From Cenococcum geophilum 1.58 (lineage: Eukaryota; Ascomycota; Dothideomycetes; Gloniales; Gloniaceae): DNA of 64,000 nt. Shown in pieces: positions 11,603 through 20,756 of this stretch (within the stretch, counting starts at the first letter, position 1; every line of letters starts with the position of its first letter). The stretch covers positions 248,001 to 312,000 of the forward strand of contig KV748192.1 in the NCBI GenBank assembly GCA_001692895.1, read 5' to 3'. The notes beneath the pieces are model-generated. The model saw only the letters and a program-made list of their open reading frames with translations, was not told where the DNA came from and ran no database searches. Position numbers and translations under genes: made by a program.

Positions 11603-12407
11603 GATTTTTGAAGATTGATTTGATCTTCAATCGCTAAGGTGTGATACAAAGCTACGGCTTGGGCTGTTCAGTGCGAGCTGAGAGTGCTCCTCCTTATACC
11701 TTTCTGGGCAGTGTCGGATGGCGGTGTGGGAAGTGCTAGTTGAAACGGAAAGCGGCAGTTGAGGTGATAAGCTTCTTGTAGTTGTGGAGCCAGTCAAGCT
11801 GTCCCGCCGAGCTGTTTATAGTTTTGAAAATGACAAGGTAAATAATAGTACGCGCATCGTGGAAGCTCAGTCATGATTCTGGCGTTTAGCCCTCATGGGA
11901 CATATCTACCATAGTAGGCAATCAAGAAAGCCGCAACATGGGTAAATCGGACAGGCGATATTGATCTGGGAGCCAAATGAGCGGTAGCGGAAGGGCAGAG
12001 TGATTGATGGTGGTTCAATCTCTCGAACGGTGACAGCTCGCACCCCTGCAGTGCAGGGATAGCAAATTAAGTTAACACGCGTGATACGGTCCCTTGCACG
12101 GCATCTTCCGTTTCGTTCGCCGCGAAGTGCTGAGACAGGTAATGACTGCGTTAAGAGGAAAATGCTATCAAAGTAAGATGCTGATGGCAGAGAGGTCCGC
12201 CTTGAGATGGCTTGATGCATAAGAGCACAAGAGTGCTGAGTTATGAGGACAAGTGGACTTGGACCTGGCGTCAGCATGTCCGGATCCGAGGCTCGGGAGT
12301 TATAGGTAAACTCTTGATCAACAGCATATTGAATAGCAACTAAATTTAGCAACTGAAAAGTTGGATGTGGTGCACTAAGTCTATTTCAATCTTACCAATG
12401 AACACAA
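11603..12407. other. Divergent/3' intergenic region
   Basis: The promoter side of the hydrolase (minus strand), then sequence up to the 3' end of the dynamin relic. A 148-codon frame on the - strand (11906-12352) has no domain or bias pointing to a gene and is not called. Confidence 0.4.
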
Positions 12408-14860
12408 TTACGAAGTCCCGTCAAAGCCGTCAGTGAAGAAGTCTAACCCCCCAAGCTCTCCAAAGTCACATAACACTCCCAAAGGCTCTCTATTCTTTAC
12501 TTTGTCACATTCTCTTCGCCGTCCTTCAAGGTGTGGATCACGCGTGACGCGGTTGAATATCTCTGGTCTTCTAAACCAATCGATGCGGAACTCTTTATCT
12601 AGGTCGTCGAGCAGATGGCGCCCCACCACCTGGATAATGACATTGTTAATGTATCGATCGCGCGTAATCTATCGTGTTTTTATTAGCAAACACTCTTCCA
12701 TTGAGGTTTAAAGGGGGTATAAGGAAAGGGCTGGATGAACATTGTAATAAATTAACATCTCCTCCATCATCTGGGCAGCAGCTTCTTGTCGTTTACCCTC
12801 TGGTTCTGTCAGATAATCTGTATTCTTGGTGGCGTAGGACGTGCACTGGTCACGTGCACTGGTCACGTGTATTGTAAATAGGGGCCCTAGGTCCATCACC
12901 GATGAAGACACCATCAAGATCATCAATCAATCAACCCATTTCAATCAATGAATAGCTCTATATGAACTATCTGACAGGTTCTCCAAAACCAATAACATTG
13001 GCTGTTTGTTCCGGGGAGACTGGAGGGAAGGAGCCTTTTTCCTCTGCATCTTTGATCCTTTTTGCTAGCCTGGTTGCAAACTTTTCCGAAGACCGCGCTA
13101 GGAAGCAAATGTTTTCCGTGACATATCTCCTCTCCGGTCTCTCTCTCGCGCTGCCAGTTCCTCCTCTGCTCGACGGAAACGCCTCTGCAGCCGTTTTTCC
13201 GTTACATGTCTTCGGAAGCTTGAGGCAATGTCTGGAAACTCGCGACCAAGCTTCTTGTTGATCACCAGTTTCACAAATTCGCGACAGTGATCATTCGATC
13301 TCTTCAAATACTCGGCTGATAAGTTCTTCTAGGGGTTAGAGTAATGGTGAAACAACTGTGTGGTCCTGTATGGATCGAAATTGCCCGGAAGCTCCGTTAC
13401 TACTGTCTCTAATAAGAAACGGTGGAACTTGTCGACCCATGCAAATCCCTCCGGAGGTGTGTCATCTGGTGCCACAGCATATTCTTCATTGTGTCCTTTG
13501 GTCTTCATTTGGTCGTGGAATACAGAATTCTCATCTCGAATCCTTCCGCGCAAGTAACGGCCTGTTTTGTTATCTGCACCTATGCCGAAAAAATCTGGAT
13601 CAGTCCGATAGGTTCTGAGCACAGCCTGGCTTGTGGTTTTGGGTATGCTTCCGAATCTCTCTGAAAGTAAATCCATCATTTGCTCGGGATCTAAAAGCCC
13701 TAGGCCGAGTTGTTCTAATCGTGCATCGTATACCTCCGACCTTGCCTGGATGTCACCGCGGAGAGTACCTATTTGATCTTGAGTGTGATTGTAGAGGAGA
13801 GTTTTTAGGCGAGGAATCAAATGCCTAACGTCCCACTCATTAGTTTCATAGAGAGTGTGCCGTCGGTTCGGCTTGCCCGCATTTTCACCGCTGTCGGCTG
13901 CCCATGTCTCTTTAGTAAAGAAAGCTTCTCCTGTCACGTTCCGTGGAGGTTGTTCCGTCCTTCGTCTTTTGCCCACTGTGATTCACCAAGACATGGCACC
14001 CTTTCCCAAACTTGAAGAAAGCACCATTGGTTTGCCGGGCAAGCCTAAGCCATTCAGTTTCGTTAGGTAAACCGGCTTCAATTCTGTCAGGCTTTGTTAT
14101 GATGCCAAATGTTCTCTTTCCTTCGGGATTGACAACTCGAGCTTTCTCTAAGATCCCGTTGTCTTGAACGTTGATGTCGGCATTAACAACTGGCAAAATA
14201 ATCGATCGCTCATCTTTGATATAACGATCCGTGATAGCTTCCACAATGTGAATATCGTCCTCTTCACCTTGGTTGACCGCAATTAATCCTGGGAGATCAA
14301 CAATTGTTAGATGGGGTGATCTAGGACCTCGGATTTCGACGCAAGGAATGTCGCCAGCGAATTTAACACGATTTTCTGACCCGTCCTCGGCAAGCCCCAT
14401 TGCGCGGGAAGCATCTTGAACAATTTTTCTCAAATTCAAATTTGCGAGGGCCATAAGTAGACTAGAATAGCGCTAGCACCGCTCTTTCTTCGGATCTGCG
14501 GATATACTGGCTGTTATCGATGTTTTAGAGAGACTCCGATCAGGAATTAGAAGAATCCTAGAGAAGGTCAGAAACAGGTAGGGCTAACATGCTGGAAGCT
14601 TGATTCCGGACACGTACTCTGTCACAAAACGGGTGCATGTTGTGTCACTTCTTGGGAAAGGGACTCTTGTGATAGCCTCTAGGACCGAGCTCTTCCCCGA
14701 AGATTGTTTCCCGCAGACAACAAGTTGGGGGAGACTGAGTTGCCGATCAAGGTCGTGATCTCGAATCGCATCTACAACATCGAGAAACTGATTTTCTTTG
14801 TCATCGCGAAGCGACTAATTCCCAAGCACACCATCCTACTCTTGCTGTTCTGTGTCTTTT
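12408..14860 (-). pseudogene. Mx-like dynamin GTPase, degenerate
   Basis: Read on the - strand, the order is dynamin-like. G1 CGKQSSGKSSVLEAI lies near 14690 and TTCTRF (switch I Thr) near 14640. A 60-bp intron follows (14617-14558), then DLPG (G3), TKPD (G4), the stalk (ETWAADS ... PPEGFAWVDKFHRFLLETV ... LFHHYSNP) and a C-terminal GED-like helix ending YYN | ITRDRYINNVIIQVVGRHLL across an intron at 12740-12669; stop at 12408. Damage: an in-frame TAG at 14473-14475 between G2 and G3; a TAG at 13329-13331 exactly where the family has Trp (SNP-W-KNLS); a frame change near 13925-13940 (TSTERD to GEAFF); and probably another near 13130. The Trp stop is a CpA-to-TpA change on the + strand, as RIP makes. 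Fungal Mx-like dynamins of this type are often multicopy and lie near heterokaryon-incompatibility-rich regions; the function is unclear. The 5' end is uncertain. A very unusual intron set could rescue part of it, but I found none that would. Confidence 0.78.
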
Positions 14861-14879
14861 GATACGAATGGCCCTGACT

Positions 14880-15085
14880 CATGTGCAGTCAGCCTGATAA
14901 ACTTGGAAGATTTGGGCGGGTTGGTCGTTCTTGGCGGATGTCCGTTGTTCGCGGTGGGATTTCCGCAGACCCGGACGTATTTTCTGTAGGCGGTGGGCTT
15001 GGCGGTAGGTTGGGAAATTTGGGTTGCAGCGAATTGGTGTTCTGGGGTGGAGCCGGTGGAGCACCATAGATTTCAGGCTTTATCC
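14880..15085 (-). other. Proline-rich coding-like remnant next to the dynamin relic
   Basis: On the - strand, one frame from ~15076 to ~14895 stays open and encodes a Pro/Thr/Asn-rich segment (APPAPPQNTN, PPSPPPTENT, RPTRPNLPSLSG). It may be the N-terminal disordered part of the dynamin-like gene or a separate exon. The pogo-type transposon begins immediately beyond it (TA at 15086), so any upstream coding part has been cut off. I could not find a convincing continuation at 18062. This is inference from composition only. Confidence 0.35.
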
Positions 15086-15087
15086 TA

Positions 15088-15205
15088 TCCGTGCCAAGGC
15101 TTTGGCTTATTCAGCCAAAGTGGACTCGTCCACACTCGCCGCAGGCGAGTGCCTGCACTTAATACGATATTACCATCAATACGATATTTTTGATCAACTA
15201 TCTAA
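15088..15205 (+). repeat. Left TIR of the pogo-type element
   Basis: About 115-118 bp. It contains two internal palindromes, CTTTGGCTTATTCAGCCAAAG-like (near 15098-15120) and CTCGCCGCAGGCGAG (near 15137). It matches the right TIR (17942-18059, reverse complement) with a few differences, mostly C/T. Confidence 0.8.
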
Positions 15206-16027
15206 TTATTATCGCGTCATACAACAACAATAATGTTGGAATTGTAGATCTAGATAGATGATTAGATTAATTAGGCTCTAGAGTCTATAAGAGACGTTAA
15301 AAAGCCTAATTATAAGCAGCTAGCGCGTGAGAAAAACCTTCCTTATTAGTGGCTTCTTGCTTGCTTAAAAGGTCGTATAACACGTTCTTAACGTCCTTCT
15401 GGCACATATAAGCTCTTAGAGGCTTAAGATAGCGCTCTTTATAATTATATAGCTTGTCTTAATAAGCTTAGAATCTATATACGGCTACTAATAATTATAG
15501 CGTATGTAAATTACCTTCTTTAGCGCAGCTACGATGGTCTAGGATCCCTACTTTTAGCCAATCTATAATGGGCAAAGCGATGGCTTAAATATAACCCTAA
15601 GCTTTATCTTCGCTATTAGCGATCCCTTAATCTTAATTATATAATTACACACAATAAAGAGGCTATCTTTAGGTGGTTTAATGGCTTAATTAAAGTGATA
15701 GCGAGGCTAACAGCAAGGCTGATAACGAGGCTGATAATAATACTAGCAATATACTACCCCTATAAGAGCTAAGAACTCCATTAACTATCTATACGCTTAA
15801 GTATAATATTAATTATTGCCTTAAGAATAAGGAGCTAAGTAAGAACGTTAAGCGTACGCTGTTTGGCGCATATAGTATATCTATTGCTGGCGATTAAGTA
15901 GTTGGTACGTCAGGAAAACGGGAGAGTAGTAGGGGCTAGCTAGGGGCTGGCCCGGGGCTGGCCCGGGGTCATTTTAGCTGGATCCGCTGATCTGCTCATG
16001 TACACTTCTTTACGCTAGCCCCGGGCC

Positions 16028-16186
16028 CCATTAGCAACATTAGCAACATTAGCAACATTAGCAATATTAGCAACATTAGCAATATTAGCAATATTAGCAA
16101 TATTAGCAATATTAGCAATATTGCAATATTAGCAATATTAGCAATATTAGCAATATTAGCAATATTAGTAATATTAATAATATTAA
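16028..16186. repeat. 9-bp tandem array (ATTAGCAAY)n
   Basis: About 17-18 tandem units of ATTAGCAAC/ATTAGCAAT. The C/T difference at the last base segregates along the array: C at the left, T at the right. One unit lacks its ATTA part near 16120. The 65-codon open frame read through it on the - strand is an artefact of the repeat. Confidence 0.9.
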
Positions 16187-16399
16187 CCCCCAAAAATTAT
16201 AATATATCTTTTTACTATAATAGTTATAATATTTTCTATAACTGCAATATTATATAAAAAATAATAATAAAATTTAAAATTAAAATTTGGGTATTAAGCA
16301 ATTAATTAAAATAAGTGTGGAAGCCTCTTGCAGAGGCTCCAAATCGTCAATTGGCGATATTCCTGACGATCCACCGGCCGTGTACTGATTTCCTAACTA

Positions 16400-16630
16400 G
16401 GCCTAGCACCCGCCTACCCGCCTGCCTGCCTACCTACCTGCTTGCCTACCTGCCTGCCTACTTGCCTGCCTACCTGCCTACCTACCCTGCCTGCCTACCT
16501 GCCTGCCTACCTGCCTGCCTATACCTAACCTATCTGTACCTACCTGTCTGTGCCTACCTGTGTATGCCTACCTGTCTGTGCCTACCTGTGTGTATGCCTA
16601 CCTGTCTGTGCCTACCGGTCTATATCTGTC
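16400..16630. repeat. (CCTG/CCTA)n tetranucleotide array
   Basis: A run of CCTGCCTACCTGCCTG-type tetranucleotide repeats, grading at the right into CCTGTCTGTGCCTACCTGTG units of about 20 bp. The Leu/Pro/Cys/Tyr-rich open frame at 16315-16653 is produced by this array and is not a gene. Confidence 0.88.
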
Positions 16631-16741
16631 TATGGATATCTAATTCAATTTGATTCGCTAGCGGGCTGATATCGAGGCTCTGGTTCGATTTAATCGATCG
16701 ATTAAGTCGTTCGTGGTGTTGCTGACTGGTTGTTCGAATGA

Positions 16742-17062
16742 TCGTCGTCTAGTTCTGGCGACGGTCGTCTGGTCCTGATGACGGTCGTCCTGATGACAGT
16801 TGTCTGGTTCTGACGACGGTCGTCTAGTCCTGGCGACGGTCGTCTGGGTTCTGGCGACGGTCGTCTAGTTCTGGCGACGGCCGTCTGGTTCTGGCGACGG
16901 TTGTCTGGTCCTGACGACGGTCGTCTGGTCCTGATGACGGTCGTCCTGATTGACAGTCATCTAGTTCTGGCGACGGTCGTGCTGGTTCTGGCGACGGTTG
17001 TCTGGTTCTGGCAATAATCATCTGGTTCTGGTGATGGTCGTCTGGTCTGGCCACAGTCCTCT
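16742..17062. repeat. ~20-bp minisatellite with palindromic core
   Basis: About 15-16 units close to GACGGTCGTCTGGTTCTGGC, with some 15-bp short units (TGATGACGGTCGTCC). GACGACGGTCGTC is nearly its own complement, so single strands can fold. Units vary at a few positions and lack the heavy TA bias around them. Confidence 0.88.
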
Positions 17063-17394
17063 GCTAGCTGCCGTTTGTAGTGCCTCCCTAGGTAGAGAGG
17101 ATGGGAAGGAAGGGTGAAAAATAAGTGGTATTTTAGGTGTACAAGGGGTATGTAAAAGACACGTAGAGGCTGCCGGGAATATTTGTGGGGACCCGATAGC
17201 ACCGTGGGGCCCGCTGTCAGGACGATTGAGAATAACTAGGAAAATCAAAGTCCTACTAGGCCTGCTAGGAAGCCTGCTAGGAAGCCTGCTAGGAGGCCTT
17301 TAGGATTGAATCCTAATAGCAATAGACGCAGGTCCTTTAGGATTTTAATACCCTAATAGCAATAAACGCAATAATAGTAATAATATTTATTTTA

Positions 17395-17545
17395 TAGCCA
17401 TAAGCTAGCATAATGCTAGCGTATAGCTCTAGGGCCTAGCTAATATGGCAGAAAGCTGGCGTAGAGCTCTCTAGCGGGTCAGCTAATATGGCGGAAAGCT
17501 AGCGTATAGCCCTAGGGGGTCAGCTAATATGGCGGAGAGCTAGCC
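17395..17545. repeat. Three ~60-bp imperfect repeats
   Basis: A unit with AGCTAATATGGCGGAAAGCT followed by AGCGTATAGCCCTAGGG-like sequence occurs about three times. Upstream (17245-17300) CCTGCTAGGAAG is repeated three times in tandem. Confidence 0.65.
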
Positions 17546-17941
17546 CTGGGCCCTAAAAACACTTTTAGCGAAACTAAATTTCGTGCGCCACCCCCCGTTT
17601 TCCTGACGTAAGCTAAGAACTATGACTTTAATTGCGCAATTACGCTAATCTCGCTAGTAACGGTCTTATACGATTTTAAAGTTATTAATGGGAGCTATCT
17701 ATTTATATATAGCACGAAAGATAGTTTAAAATTGGCTTTAATCTAAAATAAAAGAGCTTTAACTGGAGTATGGTTGGATAAAAGGCATACCAGTCGCTAA
17801 GAAGAAACGTTATTTTTAAGCTTATTAGCCAGTATATAATTAATTACAGCTTATTTGGGCGTCTATGCGCTCTATAGGTGCTCTATTATACAAAAATTAA
17901 TATAATAACTGGCGTGGTTAAAGCGTCAATTGAGGTTAAAT

Positions 17942-18059
17942 CTAGATAGTTGATTAAAAATATTGTATTAATGGTAATATCGTATTAAGTGCAGGCACTC
18001 GCCTACGGCGAGTGTGGACGAGTCCACTTTGGCTGAATAAGCCAAAGCCTTGGCACGGA
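17942..18059 (-). repeat. Right TIR of the pogo-type element
   Basis: The reverse complement of the left TIR at 15088-15205. A TA target duplication follows at 18060-18061. Confidence 0.8.
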
Positions 18060-18061
18060 TA

Positions 18062-18345
18062 CATTTGTATGGCTGAATCAGCGGCTAAGTCACGATTACG
18101 CGGGCGAGGAGGTCCGTGCGTTTAGCGACTGTGGATGTTACCCTATATCCACAGTCGATTTTTGATCGCCAGCAACGCCATACTCTTAACACCCGTCGAG
18201 CGCTATGCGTAGAGCCTGCTGAGCGCTTTCTACTCGCACTAGAATGGTAAGAATCGGCTGTGGGTTGATGAAGATATTCGCGTTTTAAGTTGCGCGCTAC
18301 TACCCTAAAGCACCCCATTAAACTTATACGGCACTAAAATAAGCC
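18062..18345. other. Non-RIP single-copy-looking DNA between two elements
   Basis: Normal base composition between the pogo-type element and the RIP-affected Crypton-like part. A 77-codon open frame on the - strand (18085-18318) matches nothing I know. It is probably the pre-insertion host sequence that once continued into ~15085 and perhaps ~49926. Confidence 0.4.
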
Positions 18346-20331
18346 CCTAAGGGGCTATAGACGAAGGTTTTAATAGAGGACCTCTTAGTATCTTATTAGA
18401 AGTTATATATATAACTATTTTAAAGCCTTTTTACCCGCTTAAAGCCGTTTACAAAGCTAATTTAGTAAGCACTACATCTGCTCCTACCGTAGATTAACCT
18501 ACTATATAGCCGCTTCCTCGCTAACCTTCTAGACCTACGCGACCCGCTTAATCTCCTTAATAACCTTAAGCTATAGGGAGTACCATTAAACCTCCTTTTA
18601 CTGGCTAGCCCGCTATCTACTGCCCTATTTAGAATCTAGCGCTACTATAGAAGGATTGCCTCCTAGCCTTTTAGTCTACTTATACTAAAGGGCCCGTACG
18701 GAGTTTACCGCGCAGCTTATATAGTATATAGGTGGAGACCTAGACCCGGGCTCTAGCTGCGGCTGCGGCTATAGCTATTACGGCAGCGGCGGTGGTAAAG
18801 CTATACGGGAAAGAGAGCCTATAGCGCTTACCTAGGCGGACGTATATCTACTAAATCCCGTAATAGATAGAGCTAGAGGGGCCGCTTCTATAGGCGGATA
18901 TAGGGGGTTAGTAGACCGGCCCTAAGGCCATACCGTAGCTGCTGCCGTAGCTATAGCTAAAGGGGCTTTTAGTCAAAATGTAAGGCCTCCGGATGTTAGT
19001 AATTAAAGCTATAAAGACTAGGCCTACTAGGACTTATTTAGATAGTCTAATAAGCCCTTAACCTTACTAGCTATCTACTTATATTCGGCGCGTAGAGCCT
19101 TTAATTAGTTAGTAAGAAGTAGTATAGCCTAATAGAGAATTGACAGCTAATTTAGGCTCCCCTCTTTCTATAGGTAGGGCTCTAGATCCTATATAAAGGC
19201 CTTATACGCCTTATACTAGAAGACAGGGTAGCTCTATACTAGATAGCTTAGGAATATCTTACGGAGGGCTACTAAGTTTTATAAAATGACCTCACGGAGG
19301 TAAAAGAGAAGGTTCGTAACCCTTATAGCGGTAAGGTTATTAATCTAGTATAGCTATAGGCTAAAATAGCCCTTCTATTTGTCCAGTTTGGGCTATATTA
19401 TTAATAGTAGTACATTAGGCGGCGTAATACCCGCATGGCGGATTTTAAAGTAGCCTATCTATAAGGGGTGCCTTACTATTAACCTTATAAACTCTTATAG
19501 GAGAGAGTTTAAGTAGCAGCCTATTATTTACTCTTAGTTCCACCTCCTAGCGCGCCAAATCTAGTCCTCGCTAACCCCCTTTAGCTCCGCTATCTTAGCG
19601 CTGGCGCTCTACCTAATATACATTTTCTTCTTTAAGAAGACGCTAATATACTAAAAGGCCTTTACGACCTAATCTTGCTGCAAGTTATATAAAAGGGCTA
19701 CCTCACGGTCCCTACCGCCCTTAATTAGGCGTATATTATATATAACCAACTACCGGACCTTGCATATTGCCCTGTTTCACTAGCGTTAGCACTAACCTCG
19801 TATATCTTAGATATGTTTAAAATGACTTATAGGCTTTAGAGTTAGGGGTCTACTTTTATATATATATACCACTTGATTTCTATAGATTTATAATTAAGTC
19901 GTTTATTTAATCCTTTACACTATAAAGCTTATATTATACTATACTAAGCGTCTACTAAAGTCTGGAAACGGCTCTATACTAAGATTCTAGCGGTATAAGA
20001 GATAGAAAGCTAGCCCGCTAAGTATATAAATAAGCGGCTTTTTATTCCGTAGGGCCCTAATAGTTTTAAGGCGGCTATACTGGTTTTACTTACCTACGCG
20101 TATAGTAAATATTAAGGGTATACAGCGCGTAGGGCCTTTACCCTTAAACTTAAAGGTAAATAGATCTAAGATCTCGGCGGAGCGTTTATCGCCGCCGTAG
20201 GTAAGCATATAGTGGCCTAGTAGGATATTAATAAGCGTATAAAAGTAGCACTCTAGGGATAAAGCGGCGCCCCTAGCCTAAAGCTTACGGCAGACGCTCT
20301 AGAACTTATCTTTGGTATAGCTATTAAGGAG
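18346..20331 (-). mobile_element. Crypton-like element, C-terminal part
   Basis: TA-rich with stops in all frames, but near 20050-20330 the - strand reads as the Ndc10/CBF3-type domain of Crypton-like fungal transposons: LLGHYMLTYGGDKRSAEI, DLFTFKFKGKGPTRC, PLIFTIRVGK. In this family (Ndc10_II / GCR1_C-type ORFs) a tyrosine-recombinase-derived protein carries out transposition. Downstream parts (18346-19900) are too degraded to assign. The left limit is set only by where RIP-like composition starts. LTR element A interrupts the ORF at 20332; the reading resumes at 28288. Confidence 0.6.
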
Positions 20332-20756
20332 TATTACGGACGCTTTAAGTACGATATTACGACTACTTAGAGAGGAGTTAGAGGAAGCTAGTTAGTTAAT
20401 ACAAGCACGGTCTAGGATAGAACCCGTAGAACTATATGACAAGGAATAGTAAGTAGAGTCACGTAATATAATCTGTATAATCTATATAATCTATAAGATC
20501 TATTATAAAGCGAGCAGAGTAGACAGAGCAGATAGAGCAATAACTTTCTTAGAAGTACGTTTGTATATTTAAGGACCCTTAGTCCCTACCTAGATAGTTC
20601 CTTCCTTATAGTAATTCTTAGAATATAATTAGAGTTAATCTATTAGGNAACCACTCCACCAGTTATTATTACGTTGTTGACTTTTATACTTGCATTTCCT
20701 ATATACCTAGCCTATTAACAAGCCTATCGTAGTTCTTGCTACAAGGTTCCGTTACA
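20332..20756 (+). repeat. 5' LTR of element A
   Basis: 425 bp, TG...CA-type ends (TRTTACGGACG ... GGTTCCGTTACA). The family is shared with elements B and C. Confidence 0.88.

Larger units (their letters stand above)
15908..17608. mobile_element. Nested non-autonomous TA-flanked element carrying three tandem arrays
   Basis: The ends are CGTCAGGAAAACGGG (15908) and its complement (ending 17608), each bordered by TA (15906-15907, 17609-17610). It is therefore a second Tc1/mariner-type insertion, placed inside the transposase region of the pogo-type element. Length is 1701 bp. There is no coding capacity; the long open frames here are by-products of tandem repeats. The cargo, in order, is a 9-bp array, a CCTG/CCTA array, a ~20-bp minisatellite and a ~60-bp triplicate. 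It is notably richer in CG/CA words than the RIP-affected surroundings. Confidence 0.72.
15088..18059 (+). mobile_element. Tc1/mariner-pogo (Fot-like) DNA transposon, degenerate
   Basis: Bounded by inverted repeats starting TCCGTGCCAAGGCTTTGGC and flanked by TA on both sides (15086-15087 and 18060-18061). That TA duplication defines the Tc1/mariner superfamily. Total length is 2972 bp, including a nested 1.7-kb element at 15908-17608, so the original was about 1.27 kb. The interior is RIP-like. Around 15560-15900 the + strand shows a weak resemblance to a Fot1/pogo transposase N-terminal region (RHP-like and RWFNGLI words), and 17620-17900 would be its continuation, with many stops. The element is dead. 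The TIRs are much better preserved than the interior and differ from each other mainly by C/T changes. Confidence 0.75.

Noticed and set aside
11906-12352. 148-codon - strand open frame
   Set aside because: No domain, odd Ser/Arg/Cys mix, overlaps nothing conserved; probably chance.
13310-13355. Short intron that would remove the dynamin stop at 13329-13331
   Set aside because: The only candidate (donor GTTGTT, 41 bp) would shift the frame and delete conserved stalk residues on both sides.
16028-16186. Possible CRISPR-like or peptide-repeat gene because of the regular array
   Set aside because: The 9-bp units are contiguous with no spacers, in a eukaryotic transposon. The open frame is a repeat artefact.
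16315-16653. 112-codon + strand open frame (Leu/Pro/Cys/Tyr-rich)
   Set aside because: Entirely generated by the CCTG/CCTA array; no domain.
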